Origin: Mycolicibacterium chlorophenolicum
GTDB lineage: Bacteria > Actinomycetota > Actinomycetes > Mycobacteriales > Mycobacteriaceae
Reading direction: 5' to 3'
DNA: 64,000 bases
NCBI RefSeq assembly: GCF_001044235.1
Contig: NZ_JYNL01000001.1
Coordinates: 151,726 to 215,725, forward strand
Each line of letters starts with the position of its first letter. Within the stretch, counting starts at the first letter, position 1. Made by a program: the position numbers and the translations under genes. Shown here in pieces: positions 20,016 to 30,383 of this stretch. The notes beneath the pieces were generated by a model. That model searched no databases, was not told the origin of the DNA, and was given only the letters and a program-made list of their open reading frames with translations.

Positions 20016-21977
20016 TCAGATCACGCCCGCGCTCGTCGCGTCCTGGCGGACGTGGTCGTCGGCGTCGGGGATGTGCTCGGGGTGCAGCATCTCCGCGTAG
20101 CGCAGCGGCTCCGGGATGCCGAAGCCGTCGACGAGCAACTCGGCGTAGGGCCGCAGCCGCTTGCAGCGGTCGTTGATGGCGCGCGTGACCGCCTTGGCGC
20201 GCTCGGTGGACAGAAAGCGGTGCTCGACGAACCACGCCTTGTCCTCCTCGATCACGGTCAGGGCGTACAGGTCGCACACCAGGCCGAGGATCTCGCGGGC
20301 GGTCCGGTCCTGGCAACCGTCGATGCCCGCGACGAACGCCTCGAGGACGATCCGGTCGATGTGGGCCTGCGCGACGTGCAGCACATGGTCCTGCACGGAG
20401 TTGAACGCCTCGAACGCGCTCATCTCCTTGGACTTGCTCTGCAGGCGCCGCGCCACGGACGCGGTCATGTACTCCTCGCGGTCCTCGAGCATCTTGACCT
20501 GGGTGCCGCGGTTGAAGAGGCTGCCTTCTTCCTCGTTGTCCTCGCGGCTGTCCACGATGGTCTGCATGATCGTCTGTGCCGCAGTCCGTTTCAGCACCCG
20601 CTCGCCGGCGAACCGGGCCGCGAACCCGACCCACTCCACCGGGCTCATGCCCTTGATGTCATCGGCGTAGGCGGTCAGCAGCTCCTTGGCCACCAGCTGG
20701 AACAGCACGTGGTTGTCGCCCTCGAAGGTGGTGAACACGTCGGTGTCGGCCTTGAGCGCGATGAGGCGGTTCTCGGCGAGATAGCCTGCGCCACCGCAGG
20801 CTTCGCGCGCCTCCTGGATGGCCCGGGTGGCATGCCAGGTGTTGGCGGCCTTGAGTCCCGCGGCCCGTGACTCCAGCTCGCGCTGTTCCTCGGGATCCGG
20901 ATCGTCGGCGGTCTGCAGCTCGTGACACTTGGCGACCAGTTCGTTCTGCGCGAACTGCAGCGCATACGAGCGGGCGATCAGCGGGAAGAGGCGACGCTGG
21001 TGGACGAGGTAGTCCATCAGCAGGACCTCGCCGCCGTCGGGATCGGAGAACTGGCGGCGCTGCAACGCGTAGCGCGTGGCGATGTCGAGGGCGACCCGGG
21101 CGGCGGCCCCGGCACTGCCGCCGACGGTGACCCGCCCGCGGATGAGCGTGCCGAGCATCGTGAAGAACCGCCGGTTCGGGTTCTCGATGGGTGAGGTGTA
21201 CGTGCCGTCCGCGGCGACGTCGGCGTACTTGTTGAGCAGGTTGTCCCGCGGGATGCGGACGTGGTCGAACTGGATGCGGCCGTTGTCCACGCCGGGCAGC
21301 CCGCCCTTGTAGTGGCAGTCCGACGTGATGACGCCGGGCAGATCGTTGCCGTCGTCGTCCCGGATGGGCACCACGAAGCAGTGCACGCCGTGGCCCTCGC
21401 CGTCGGGGGTGATCAGCTGCGCGAAAACTGCTGCCACACGCGCGGTCTCGGCCGCACCGCCGATGTAATCCTTGCGCGCGGACGGCGTGGGGGAGTCGAT
21501 GACGAACTCCTCGGTGGCAGGGTCGTAGGTGGCCGTCGTCTCGATGGACTGGACGTCGCTGCCGTGCCCGGTCTCGGTCATCGCGAAACAGCCGAGCAGC
21601 TCGAGGTTGATGAGCTTCTGGACGTAGGCCTGGTGATGGCGCTCGGTGCCGAGGTTCTCGATCGCGCCACCGAACAGGCCCCACTGCACACCGGCCTTGA
21701 CCATCAGCGACAGGTCGCTCATCGCGAGCATCTCGATCTGCGTGACGGCGGCGCCGACGTCGCCGTTGCCGCCGTGCTCCTTCTTGAACCCGTCCTCGGC
21801 CGCGCCGCGCGAGGCCATGATCTTCAGCTGCTCCGCCACTTTCGTGCGGGCGATCACGGTGTTGGGGGTGTAGTGCGGACGGAAGATCTCGTTGCTGAGT
21901 TCCTTCCGCACCCGGTTCTTCACATCGCGCCAGCGTCCGTCGAGAGAATTCCGCAGATACTCCGCAGTGGTCGTCAT
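20016..21977 (-). CDS. Acyl-CoA oxidase/dehydrogenase family flavoenzyme
   Basis: 653 residues from ATG 21977. Length and layout fit acyl-CoA oxidases rather than the 380-residue dehydrogenases. FAD-domain motifs include GCFAMTETGHGSDVQSIETTATYD (residues ~136-160) and RHALQRRQFS-like YALQRRQFSDPDG. The oxidase C-terminal motifs are ACGGAGYLAENRL and TTFEGDNHVLFQLVAKELL, whose Glu is the expected catalytic base. It would oxidise acyl-CoA to trans-2-enoyl-CoA in fatty-acid breakdown. It stands alone; the substrate chain length is unknown. Confidence 0.88.
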   Translation of the reverse strand: MTTTAEYLRNSLDGRWRDVKNRVRKELSNEIFRPHYTPNTVIARTKVAEQLKIMASRGAAEDGFKKEHGGNGDVGAAVTQIEMLAMSDLSLMVKAGVQWGLFGGAIENLGTERHHQAYVQKLINLELLGCFAMTETGHGSDVQSIETTATYDPATEEFVIDSPTPSARKDYIGGAAETARVAAVFAQLITPDGEGHGVHCFVVPIRDDDGNDLPGVITSDCHYKGGLPGVDNGRIQFDHVRIPRDNLLNKYADVAADGTYTSPIENPNRRFFTMLGTLIRGRVTVGGSAGAAARVALDIATRYALQRRQFSDPDGGEVLLMDYLVHQRRLFPLIARSYALQFAQNELVAKCHELQTADDPDPEEQRELESRAAGLKAANTWHATRAIQEAREACGGAGYLAENRLIALKADTDVFTTFEGDNHVLFQLVAKELLTAYADDIKGMSPVEWVGFAARFAGERVLKRTAAQTIMQTIVDSREDNEEEGSLFNRGTQVKMLEDREEYMTASVARRLQSKSKEMSAFEAFNSVQDHVLHVAQAHIDRIVLEAFVAGIDGCQDRTAREILGLVCDLYALTVIEEDKAWFVEHRFLSTERAKAVTRAINDRCKRLRPYAELLVDGFGIPEPLRYAEMLHPEHIPDADDHVRQDATSAGVI

Positions 21978-22070
21978 ACCTCGACGGTAGCCCGCAAAAC
22001 CGTCGCGCAAACTGTGATGTCGCAAACCGTCACCATCCCGATCCCGCCGGCGTTCGCGACGCGGCGTTAG

Positions 22071-22790
22071 ATGGTCGCCATGACCGACTCAGGGGCTGCC
22101 CACGTCGAGGATCACCGGCACGCCGACGTCACCGGCGGTTGGCTGCGGGCCGCGACGTTCGGCGCGATGGACGGGCTGGTGAGCAACACGGCGTTGATCG
22201 CAGGCGTGGCGGCCAGTGCGGACGCGCACACGGTGGTGATCAGCGGCGTCGCGGGACTGCTCGCCGGCTCCTTCTCGATGGCGCTGGGCGAGTACACGTC
22301 CGTGACGACGGCCAACGAGCAGATCGACTCCGAGGTACACGTCGAGCGCGCGTCGTTCCGGCGCCAGCCCGAGGCCGAGCAAGCCGAACTGGTCGCCAAG
22401 CTCGTCGCGTTGGGGATGTCTGCCGAGACCGCGGCCAAGGCGTCCGAGGAGATCCACCAGGACGACCACAAGGCGATCAACTTCCACCTGATCCAGGAGC
22501 TCGGCGTCGATCCCCAGGAGAAGCCCTCGCCGTGGCTGGCCGCCGGATCGTCGTTCGTGATGTTCGCGGTAGGTGCGGTGATCCCGCTCATCCCGTACCT
22601 GCTGGGCTACGAACTCCTCTGGGCGGGGCTCGCTTTCGGCGGTTTCGGGCTGATGCTGGCCGGGGCCGCCGCGGCGCGCATCACCCGCCGGTCACCGGCG
22701 TGGGGATCGGCGCGCCAGTTGACGTTCGGCGCGGTGGCGATCGCCGCGACCTACCTCGTCGGGCACCTCATCGGCGTCGCCGCGACCTGA
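22071..22790 (+). CDS. VIT1/CCC1-family metal transporter
   Basis: 239 residues from ATG 22071 (ATG 22080 is also possible). It has five predicted helices, with family motifs DGLVSNTALIAGVAAS and SGVAGLLAGSFSMALGEYTSV, then a charged metal-binding region at about 85-150 (EQAELVAKLVALG, HQDDHKAINFHL), then three helices. VIT/CCC1 proteins move Fe2+ or Mn2+ out of the cytosol. It is divergent from the acyl-CoA oxidase and convergent with the MFS gene. Confidence 0.92.
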   Translation: MVAMTDSGAAHVEDHRHADVTGGWLRAATFGAMDGLVSNTALIAGVAASADAHTVVISGVAGLLAGSFSMALGEYTSVTTANEQIDSEVHVERASFRRQPEAEQAELVAKLVALGMSAETAAKASEEIHQDDHKAINFHLIQELGVDPQEKPSPWLAAGSSFVMFAVGAVIPLIPYLLGYELLWAGLAFGGFGLMLAGAAAARITRRSPAWGSARQLTFGAVAIAATYLVGHLIGVAAT

Positions 22791-22794
22791 GCGC

Positions 22795-24006
22795 TCAGCT
22801 CTCGTTGCCGACGGTGACGGCGCGCGCCTCGTCGGTGAGCTCGTCGAGCTCGGTCTCCTCGTCGTCGATGTGGCTCAGGTGCGTCCGCGTCGTCGTCAGC
22901 ACCACCGCGGCCAACAGCACCGCGCCCGCGCCGACCCAGAACGGCAGGTGCACGCTGACCTGCTCTCCGAGGACGCCCGCGAGCCACGGCGCCACCGCGG
23001 CGCCGCCGAACCGCATGAAGCTGTAGGCCGCTGAGGCGACACCGCGTTCCACCGGGGCCGCCTTCATGACCGTCTCGGTGATCAGGGTGTTGTTGATGCC
23101 GATCCACAGACCCGCCACGACCACGCACCCGGCCAGCACCGGCTTGTGGTCGGTCCACACCGCCATCGCGGCGAGCGTGGCCGTCATCAGCAGCAGGTTG
23201 ACCACCAGCGTGCGCACGGTGCCGAAGCGGTGCTGCAGACGCGGCGCGACGAACACGGACGTGAAGGCGAGCGCCAGACCCCAGCCGAAGAAGATCAGGC
23301 CGATCTCCTGGGCGCCCATGTCGAGGGGGAACGGGGTGAACGCGAGCAGCGTGAAGAAGCCGTAGTTGTACAGCAGCGCGGTCGTCGCGACACCGAGCAG
23401 TCCGCGGTGTGCCAGCGCCCGGAAGGGGTCGGCCAGCGTCGTGGCCCGCGCGGCGGGCGGGGTCGACGGCAGCAGGAACGTGGTGACCACCAGTGCGACG
23501 GCCATCAGCACCGAGACGCCGAAAAACGGCCCACGCCAAGAGATCTCACCGAGTACCCCGCCGACCAGGGGGCCGACGGCGATGCCGAGGCCCAGGGCGG
23601 CCTCGTACAGGATGATCGCCTGGGCGACCGAGCCGCGCGCGGAGTTGACGATCGTCGCCAGCGCCGTCGCGATGAACAGCGCGTTGCCCAGGCCCCACAG
23701 CGCCCGCCAGCCCACGATGCCCATCACGGTGTCCGACATGCCGGCCAGCCCGGCGCCGGCGATGATGATCACCAGGCCGATCAGCAGTGTGCGCTTGGGG
23801 CCGATGCGGCTGGACACCACGCCGGTGATCAGCATCGCCACCCCCATCACCGCCATGTAGCTGGTGAACAGCAGGGAGACCTGCGACGGCGAGGCGTTGA
23901 GGTTGTCGGCGATCGGCTTGAGGATCGGGTCGACGAGACCGATCCCCATGAAGGCGACGACGGAAGCGAACGCGACGGCCCAGACGGCCTTGGGTTGGCG
24001 CCACAT
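22795..24006 (-). CDS. MFS transporter (drug-efflux type)
   Basis: 403 residues from ATG 24006, with AAGGAG upstream. It has twelve hydrophobic segments. The loop after helix 2 contains GVVSSRIGPKRTLLIG (MFS motif A), and helix 5 contains GPLVGGVLGEISWRGPF (the drug/H+ antiporter motif C region). The C-terminus is acidic. It lies directly downstream of a MarR gene on the same strand (26-bp gap), suggesting MarR-controlled efflux. The substrate is unknown. Confidence 0.88.
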   Translation of the reverse strand: MWRQPKAVWAVAFASVVAFMGIGLVDPILKPIADNLNASPSQVSLLFTSYMAVMGVAMLITGVVSSRIGPKRTLLIGLVIIIAGAGLAGMSDTVMGIVGWRALWGLGNALFIATALATIVNSARGSVAQAIILYEAALGLGIAVGPLVGGVLGEISWRGPFFGVSVLMAVALVVTTFLLPSTPPAARATTLADPFRALAHRGLLGVATTALLYNYGFFTLLAFTPFPLDMGAQEIGLIFFGWGLALAFTSVFVAPRLQHRFGTVRTLVVNLLLMTATLAAMAVWTDHKPVLAGCVVVAGLWIGINNTLITETVMKAAPVERGVASAAYSFMRFGGAAVAPWLAGVLGEQVSVHLPFWVGAGAVLLAAVVLTTTRTHLSHIDDEETELDELTDEARAVTVGNES

Positions 24007-24032
24007 GGGGCGAACCACTCCTTTCGGACGAT

Positions 24033-24473
24033 TTATCGTGCGGTGGTGCGGGGGGAGGTGGCGTCGGTGATCAGGCGACGCATGACGTCGACCGCCTCGG
24101 TGAGGCGCTCGCGGTCGGCTTCGCTGAGGCGCTCCAGATACGGATCGACGGCGGCGCCGCGATCGGCCCGGGCCTGACGCAGCGCCTTCTTCCCCTCGGG
24201 GGTGATCTTGATCAGCACGGCCCGCGCATCCTGCGGGTCCGCGGTCCGGGTGACCATGCCGGCGTCCTCGAGGCGACGCACCTGCGTGGTCATGGTGGGC
24301 TGCGAGCAGTGGTCCAGCGCGGCGAGGTCGGAGATGCGCGCCTCGCCCCGGTCCTCGATCGTGGAGAGCAGCCGGGCCTGGGCGAACGGGATCGGCATCC
24401 GCACCCGCTGGTTGGCCAGCCGGTTGAGCCGCGCCACCACCGAGAGCAGATCTGCGCCGAGTGTCGAGGACAT
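24033..24473 (-). CDS. MarR-family transcriptional regulator
   Basis: 146 residues from ATG 24473 (ATG 24482 would add three). The winged helix is at about residues 30-95 (FAQARLLSTIEDRGEARISDLAALDHCSQPTMTTQVRRLEDAGMV), with the wing DPQDARAVLIKITPEGK. Members repress efflux genes and release DNA on binding phenolic ligands. It is the first gene of a two-gene unit with the MFS pump. A short palindrome in its promoter is the likely autoregulatory site. Confidence 0.92.
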   Translation of the reverse strand: MSSTLGADLLSVVARLNRLANQRVRMPIPFAQARLLSTIEDRGEARISDLAALDHCSQPTMTTQVRRLEDAGMVTRTADPQDARAVLIKITPEGKKALRQARADRGAAVDPYLERLSEADRERLTEAVDVMRRLITDATSPRTTAR

Positions 24474-24487
24474 GACCGCCATAGTTC

Positions 24488-24502
24488 CATAGAAATCCTA
24501 TG
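24488..24502. promoter_or_regulatory. Candidate MarR operator
   Basis: CATAG and CTATG arms with a 5-base spacer, in an A/T-rich patch 6-20 bases upstream of the longer MarR start. Placement fits an autoregulatory operator over the promoter. The arms are short, so confidence is moderate. Confidence 0.4.
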
Positions 24503-24579
24503 TATTCCACTGCCCATGCCGTGGCAGCGGTCACATGCCGGCCGTCGGCTGCGCGCGGACGGGCTGGCAGAATCGTGAA

Positions 24580-26637
24580 ATGACCACGGCCGGCCCGCAG
24601 CGCACCCCGCGACGGTCCGGTTCCCTGCAGCCGGTCGAACTGGCCCAGGCCTCGGTGATGGCGGCGCTGTGCGCGGCCATCGCGATCATCGCCGTCGTGG
24701 TGCCCTTCGCGGCCGGACTGTCCCTGCTCGGCACCGTCCCGATGGGTCTGCTGGCCTACCGGTACCGGCTGCGGGTGCTCATCACCGCCACGGTGGCGGG
24801 CGGTCTGGTGGCCTTCCTCATCGCCGGCATGGGCGGCTTCATGACCGTCGTCAACTGCGCCTACATCGGTGGGCTGACCGGCATCGTGAAACGCCGCGGA
24901 CGCGGCACGCCGACGGTCGTCGCCTCCTCGTTGGTGGCCGGCGCGGCGTTCGGCGTGTTCGCGGTCGCCGCGCTGACGGTGCTGAGCCGCTTGCGGCACC
25001 TGATCTTCGATTCGATGACGGCCAACGTGGACGGTGTGGCCGCGATCATGGCCCGCGTACCGCAGCTGGAGGGGGCCGCCGAGCGCCTCAAGGCCGACTT
25101 CGCGACCGCGCTGCACTACTGGCCGATCCTGTTGTTCGCCATCGGCGTGGGCACCATCCTGTGGGTCAGCCTCGTCGGCTGGTGGGCGCTGTCGCGGGTG
25201 ATGACGCGCCTGGTGGGGGTTCCCGACGTGCACAAGTTGGAGACCCCGATCGGCGATGGCCCGATCGCCCCGGTGCCCTTGCAGTTGCTCGACGTCCGGT
25301 TCCGGTACCCGTCGTCGCCCAAGGATGCGCTGGGTCCGGTGTCGATGACGGTGCAGCCGGGCGAACACGTCGCCGTCACCGGGGCCAACGGCTCGGGGAA
25401 GACCACGCTCATGCTGGTGCTCTCCGGCCGCGAACCGACCGCGGGGACGGTGCAGCGCCCCGGTGCGGTCGGCTTGGGCCGCACCGGCGGCACCGCGGTG
25501 GTGATGCAGCATCCCGAGAGCCAGGTGCTGGGCACGCGCGTCGCCGACGACGTGGTGTGGGGCCTGCCGCCGGGGACGTCGATCGACGTGGACCGGCTGC
25601 TCGGCGAGGTCGGCCTCGACGGATTCGGCGAGCGCGACACGGGCGGGCTCTCCGGCGGTGAACTGCAGCGGCTCGCCGTGGCCGGCGCGCTAGCGCGTGA
25701 GCCCGCGCTGCTGATCGCCGACGAGGTGACCAGCATGGTCGACCAGGACGGCCGCGAGGGCCTGATGTCGGTGCTGTCCGGCCTCACCCGCCGGCACCGC
25801 ACCGCGCTGGTGCACATCACGCACTACAACGACGAGGCCGAGGCCGCCGACCGCACGGTCACGCTGAGCGGCAACGGCGCCAGCGCCGACAACGTCGCGG
25901 GCCCGGAGATGGTCGAGACCGCCGAGGTGCCGGTGGCCTCGACAGCCCCGGATCGCCCCGCCGGGCGACCGGTACTGGAACTGCGCGGAGTCGGTCACGT
26001 GTACGGCTACGACACGCCGTGGGCGAAGACGGCGCTGAGCGGAATCGACTTCTCCGTGCACGAGGGCGACGGCGTGCTGATCCACGGGCTCAACGGCTCG
26101 GGCAAGTCGACGCTGGCGTGGATCATGGCCGGGCTCACCGTGCCGACCGTCGGGGAGTGCCTGCTCGACGGCGCACCGGTGTCCGAACAGGTTGGCGGCG
26201 TGGCGATCTCGTTCCAGGCGGCCCGGCTGCAGCTGATGCGCAGCCACGTCGCGCTGGAGATCGCGTCGTCGGCTGGCTTCTCGATGTACGACCAGGCCAA
26301 GGTCACCGAGGCTCTCAACACCGTCGGCCTGGACCCGACGCTGGCATCACGCCGCATCGACCAACTCAGCGGCGGACAGATGCGGCGCGTCGTGCTGGCC
26401 GGACTGCTGGCCCGATCGCCGCGGGCGCTGATCCTCGACGAGCCGCTGGCCGGCCTGGATGCGGCCTCGGCGCGCGGATTGCTGCGGCTGCTCGAGGACC
26501 TGCGCCGGCGGCGCGGGTTGACCGTCGTGGTGATCTCGCACGACTTCGCGGGGTTGGAGGATCTCTGCCCGCGCACCCTGCACCTGCAGGACGGCGAACT
26601 GGCCGCCGCTCCCACCAACGCGGGAGGGTTGCCGTGA
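24580..26637 (+). CDS. ECF transporter: fused membrane domain and two ABC ATPases
   Basis: 685 residues from ATG 24580. Residues 20-205 form a membrane domain with about six helices, resembling DUF2232/S-component-like domains. Two ATPase halves follow: Walker A GANGSGKT near 268 with signature LSGGELQR near 357, and Walker A GLNGSGKS near 504 with signature LSGGQMRR near 596, the latter followed by [11 protein letters not shown]. The first half has DEVTSMVD in place of DEPT. The T component follows with a 4-nt overlap, so A, A' and T make an energy-coupling module, as in Rv2326c-Rv2325c. The vitamin or metal cargo is unknown. Confidence 0.9.
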   Translation: MTTAGPQRTPRRSGSLQPVELAQASVMAALCAAIAIIAVVVPFAAGLSLLGTVPMGLLAYRYRLRVLITATVAGGLVAFLIAGMGGFMTVVNCAYIGGLTGIVKRRGRGTPTVVASSLVAGAAFGVFAVAALTVLSRLRHLIFDSMTANVDGVAAIMARVPQLEGAAERLKADFATALHYWPILLFAIGVGTILWVSLVGWWALSRVMTRLVGVPDVHKLETPIGDGPIAPVPLQLLDVRFRYPSSPKDALGPVSMTVQPGEHVAVTGANGSGKTTLMLVLSGREPTAGTVQRPGAVGLGRTGGTAVVMQHPESQVLGTRVADDVVWGLPPGTSIDVDRLLGEVGLDGFGERDTGGLSGGELQRLAVAGALAREPALLIADEVTSMVDQDGREGLMSVLSGLTRRHRTALVHITHYNDEAEAADRTVTLSGNGASADNVAGPEMVETAEVPVASTAPDRPAGRPVLELRGVGHVYGYDTPWAKTALSGIDFSVHEGDGVLIHGLNGSGKSTLAWIMAGLTVPTVGECLLDGAPVSEQVGGVAISFQAARLQLMRSHVALEIASSAGFSMYDQAKVTEALNTVGLDPTLASRRIDQLSGGQMRRVVLAGLLARSPRALILDEPLAGLDAASARGLLRLLEDLRRRRGLTVVVISHDFAGLEDLCPRTLHLQDGELAAAPTNAGGLP

Positions 26638-27470
26638 GCAGCCGCAAGCAGCGCAGGCAGGTCGTGTTGCTGCGGCCGGTGCCGGGGCGCACCGTGATCC
26701 ACGACCTGTGGGCGGGCGCCAAACTGCTCATCGTCGCCGGCATCGGTGTGCTGCTGACGTTCTATCCCGGCTGGGTGCCGATCGCTGCGGTGGCGCTGCT
26801 GGTCGCGGTGGCCGCGCGCATGGCGCACATCCCGCGCGGGGTGCTGCCCACGGTTCCGCGCTTTCTGTGGTTCCTGCTGGCGCTGGGCGCGCTGACCGCC
26901 ACGTTCGCCGGTGGCAGTCCGGTGATCGCCCTCGGCTCGGTCGAGATCGGCCTGGGCGGGCTGCTGAACTTCCTGCGCATCACCGCACTGTCGATCGTGC
27001 TGCTCGGCCTCGGCGCGATGGTGTCGTGGACCACCAACGTCGCCGAGATCGCACCCGCCGTGTCCACCCTGGGCCGCCCGCTACGCCCGCTGCGCATCCC
27101 CGTCGACGACTGGGCGGTCGCACTGTCGTTGGCGCTGAGAGCCTTTCCGATGCTGATCGAGGAATTCAGCGTGCTCTACGCGGCACGCCGGTTGCGACCG
27201 CAGGACGTCGACGTGCACCGGCGGGCGCGGGGACGACGCTGGGCCGCCGAGCTGATCGATCTGCTCGCCGCCGCCATCACCGTCGCCTTGCGACGGGCCG
27301 ACGAGATGGGCGACGCGATCACCGCGCGCGGTGGGGCCGGCCAGATCTCGGCCGCCCCGTCGCGGCCCGCGCGCCGCGACTGGGTGGCGTTCGCGGTCGT
27401 CATCGCCGTGTGCGCCGTGGCGCTGGCCGTCGAGCTCACCGTGTTTCCGACCAGCGCCGCGCGTAGCTGA
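26634..27470 (+). CDS. ECF transporter T component (CbiQ family)
   Basis: 278 residues from GTG 26634, overlapping the ATPase stop. It has five to six hydrophobic helices. The coupling-helix motifs are [22 protein letters not shown] and [17 protein letters not shown], carrying the Ala-Arg-Arg/Ala-Arg-Gly signatures that dock on the two ATPases. The larger open frame beginning at 26019 is a shadow of the ATPase gene. Together with the upstream gene it energises import of a micronutrient; no separate S subunit is seen nearby. Confidence 0.9.
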   Translation: MSSRKQRRQVVLLRPVPGRTVIHDLWAGAKLLIVAGIGVLLTFYPGWVPIAAVALLVAVAARMAHIPRGVLPTVPRFLWFLLALGALTATFAGGSPVIALGSVEIGLGGLLNFLRITALSIVLLGLGAMVSWTTNVAEIAPAVSTLGRPLRPLRIPVDDWAVALSLALRAFPMLIEEFSVLYAARRLRPQDVDVHRRARGRRWAAELIDLLAAAITVALRRADEMGDAITARGGAGQISAAPSRPARRDWVAFAVVIAVCAVALAVELTVFPTSAARS

Positions 27471-27487
27471 GCCGATACGGTAGGGGC

Positions 27488-29005
27488 GTGACGGCGCCCC
27501 GAACAGTCGACGCGGACTTCCTCGCCCTTCCCCGCCAGTCCCTTGCCGACGCGGCGCTGAGTGCGGCACTGCACGCCGGTGCCAGCTATGCCGATCTGCG
27601 CATCCACGCGATCACCACCGAGACCGTGCAGTTGCGCGACGGCGCCCTCGAGAACGCCGTCGTCGACGACGAGATCGGCCTCGCGGTGCGGGTGATCGTC
27701 GACGGCACGTGGGGTTTCGCGTCGCACGCCGAACTGAGCCCGGACGCGGCCGTCGAGACGGCGCGGCGCGCGGTGCGGGTGGCCACCACGCTGGCGGCGC
27801 TGAACGCCGAACGCATCGAGCTCGCGCCGGAGCCGGTGTACCGAGACATGACGTGGGTCTCGGATTACCGCATCGACCCGTTCGCGGTGCCCGTCGCGGA
27901 GAAGATCGCGGTGCTCGAGGACTACTCGGGCCGGCTGCTGGCCTCCGACGGGGTCGATCACGTGTCGGCGTGGCTGCACGCGGCCAAGGAGCAGACCTTC
28001 TACGCCGACACGTTCGGGTCGTCGATCACCCAGCAGCGGGTGCGGGTGCTGCCCAACCTGGACGCGGTCACGGTGGACGCGGCGGCTGGCACGTTCGAGA
28101 CCATGCGCACCTTGGCCCCGCCGACCGGGCGCGGTTGGGAAGCCGTTGCCGGTGACCAGGTCTGGGACTGGACCGGCGAGCTGGCGGCGCTGCCGGCCCT
28201 GCTGGCCGAGAAGGTCAAGGCGCCCAGTGTCGTCGCCGGACCGACCGATCTGGTGATCGACCCGTCGAACCTGTGGCTGACCATCCACGAATCCATCGGC
28301 CACGCCACCGAATACGACCGGGCCATCGGTTACGAGGCGGCCTACGCCGGCACGTCGTTCGCCACCCCCGACAAACTGGGCCGGATGGCCTACGGTTCGG
28401 CGGTGATGAACGTGACCGCCGACCGCACCGTCGAGCACGGCCTGGCGACCGTCGGATTCGACGACGAGGGCGTGCGGGCGCAGAGCTGGGATCTGGTGCG
28501 CGACGGGCTGTTCGTCGGTTACCAGCTCGACCGGGTGTTCGCTCCGCGGCTGGGGGTGGCCCGGTCCAACGGGTGCTCCTACGCCGATTCGGCCCACCAC
28601 GTCCCGATCCAGCGGATGGCCAACGTGTCGCTGCAACCGTCACCCGACGACGTCAGCACCGAGGACCTGATCGCCCGGGTGAGCGACGGGATCTACATCG
28701 TCGGCGACAAGAGCTGGTCGATCGACATGCAGCGGTACAACTTCCAGTTCACCGGTCAGCGGTTCTTCCGCATTCGGGACGGCAGACTCGACGGGCAGGT
28801 GCGCGACGTGGCGTACCAGGCGACCACCACGGACTTCTGGGGTGCGATGGAAGCCGTTGGCGGACAATCGACCTGGCGTCTCGGTGGGGCGTTCAACTGC
28901 GGCAAGGCGCAGCCCGGGCAGGTCGCGGCGGTCAGTCACGGGTGCCCGTCCGCGCTGTTCCGCGGCATCTCGGTGCTCAACACGCGCGAAGAGGGCGGAC
29001 GATGA
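27488..29005 (+). CDS. tldD: TldD-family metalloprotease subunit
   Basis: 505 residues from GTG. The zinc motif HESIGH at 267-272 is the HExxxH signature of TldD, with the C-terminal GGQSTWRLGGAFNCGKAQPGQ and VSHGCPSALF region contributing further ligands. TldD and TldE form a heterodimer that digests small unstructured or modified peptides. The ATGA overlap with the next gene couples the two subunits. Confidence 0.93.
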   Translation: MTAPRTVDADFLALPRQSLADAALSAALHAGASYADLRIHAITTETVQLRDGALENAVVDDEIGLAVRVIVDGTWGFASHAELSPDAAVETARRAVRVATTLAALNAERIELAPEPVYRDMTWVSDYRIDPFAVPVAEKIAVLEDYSGRLLASDGVDHVSAWLHAAKEQTFYADTFGSSITQQRVRVLPNLDAVTVDAAAGTFETMRTLAPPTGRGWEAVAGDQVWDWTGELAALPALLAEKVKAPSVVAGPTDLVIDPSNLWLTIHESIGHATEYDRAIGYEAAYAGTSFATPDKLGRMAYGSAVMNVTADRTVEHGLATVGFDDEGVRAQSWDLVRDGLFVGYQLDRVFAPRLGVARSNGCSYADSAHHVPIQRMANVSLQPSPDDVSTEDLIARVSDGIYIVGDKSWSIDMQRYNFQFTGQRFFRIRDGRLDGQVRDVAYQATTTDFWGAMEAVGGQSTWRLGGAFNCGKAQPGQVAAVSHGCPSALFRGISVLNTREEGGR

Positions 29006-30375
29006 TCGGCGCGGCGCAGGTCGTCGATCTCGCGCTCGCCGAGGCGGCGCGGCTGGGCGGGGCCGACGAGACCGTCGTGCTGGTCACCGATCGCAGCGAC
29101 GCGGCGCTGCGGTGGGCGAACAACACGATGACCACCAACGGCGAATCCACCAGCAGGACCACCACCGTCATCTCGATCGTCCGCCGTGGGGACGACGCGC
29201 ACGTCGGCTCCGTGCGTTCCAGCGCCGTCGATCCGGCGGTGCTCGTCGACCTGGTCACCGCGTCGCAGCGGGCCGCGGCCGCAGCGCCTCCGGCCCGCGA
29301 CAGTGCGCCGCCGCTGCCCGGTGGTGACGCTCCGTCGGACTGGGACGCGCCCGTCCCCGGCACCGGGGCTGATGTGTTCGCCGGTGTCGCAACCGATCTC
29401 GCACGCGGTTTCCGGGGCAGTGACACGTTGTTCGGCTATGCCCGCCACATCCTGGAGACCACGTTCGTCGCCACGTCGGGCGGGCTGCGCCGGCGCTTCA
29501 CGCAGCCGACGGGCTCGGTCGAGATCAACGCCAAGCGTGACGGCGCCAGCGCCTGGGCGGGGGTGAGCACGCCCGATCTCGCCGGGGTGTCCGCCGATGC
29601 GCTGCTCGAGGAGTTGAGCACCCGGTTGTCGTGGGCGCGCCGCACCGTCGAGTTGCCGGCGGGCCGCTACGAGACGATCCTGCCCCCGTCGACGGTCGCC
29701 GACCTGATGATCTACCTGACGTGGACGATGGGCGGGCGCGGCGCGCAGGAGGGCCGGACCGCGCTCGCGGCGCCCGGCGGCGGCACCCGGGTGGGGGAGA
29801 CGCTGACCGATCTTCCGTTGACGCTGTACTCCGACCCGCACGCGCCGGGGCTGGAGTGCGCGCCGTACGTGGCCGTCTCGACGTCCTCGGAACGGGCCTC
29901 GGTGTTCGACAACGGCATGGACATCGAGCGGGTCGACTGGATCCGCGACGGCGTGATCAACGCGCTGGCGTATCCGCGGGCGGCGGCCGCCGAGTTCGGC
30001 GCCCCGGTCGCCGTGGGTGCCGACAATCTGTTGATGACGGGAGGGTCGGCGGCCCTGCCGGACATGATCGCGGCGACCGAGCGGGGACTGCTGCTCACCA
30101 CGCTGTGGTACATCCGCGAGGTCGACCCGTCGGTGCTGCTGTTGACCGGGCTGACCCGCGACGGGGTGTACCTCGTCGAGGACGGCGAGGTGACCGCCGC
30201 GGTCAACAACTTCCGGTTCAACGAGAGCCCGCTCGATCTGCTGCGTCGGGCCACCGAGGCGGGGGTCAGCGAGGCGACCCTGCCCCGGGAGTGGGGCGAT
30301 TGGGCCACCCGCGCGCAGATGCCGTCCCTGCGGATTCCCGACTTCCACATGTCATCGGTCAGTCAGGCGCAATAA
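29002..30375 (+). CDS. pmbA: TldE/PmbA-family protease subunit
   Basis: 457 residues from ATG 29002. It has the TldE/PmbA fold without the HExxxH motif, as expected of the non-zinc partner: NTMTTNGESTSRTTTV near the N-terminus, GRYETILPPSTVADLMIYL in the middle, and ALAYPRAAAAEFGAPVAVGADNLLM near the C-terminus. It works with TldD. The open frame upstream to 28273 is a shadow of tldD. Confidence 0.92.
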   Translation: MIGAAQVVDLALAEAARLGGADETVVLVTDRSDAALRWANNTMTTNGESTSRTTTVISIVRRGDDAHVGSVRSSAVDPAVLVDLVTASQRAAAAAPPARDSAPPLPGGDAPSDWDAPVPGTGADVFAGVATDLARGFRGSDTLFGYARHILETTFVATSGGLRRRFTQPTGSVEINAKRDGASAWAGVSTPDLAGVSADALLEELSTRLSWARRTVELPAGRYETILPPSTVADLMIYLTWTMGGRGAQEGRTALAAPGGGTRVGETLTDLPLTLYSDPHAPGLECAPYVAVSTSSERASVFDNGMDIERVDWIRDGVINALAYPRAAAAEFGAPVAVGADNLLMTGGSAALPDMIAATERGLLLTTLWYIREVDPSVLLLTGLTRDGVYLVEDGEVTAAVNNFRFNESPLDLLRRATEAGVSEATLPREWGDWATRAQMPSLRIPDFHMSSVSQAQ

Positions 30376-30383
30376 TCACTCGG

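Noticed and set aside
28273..29001. Upstream extension of tldE
   Set aside because: It is an out-of-frame shadow of tldD; the ATGA overlap at 29002 is the natural start.
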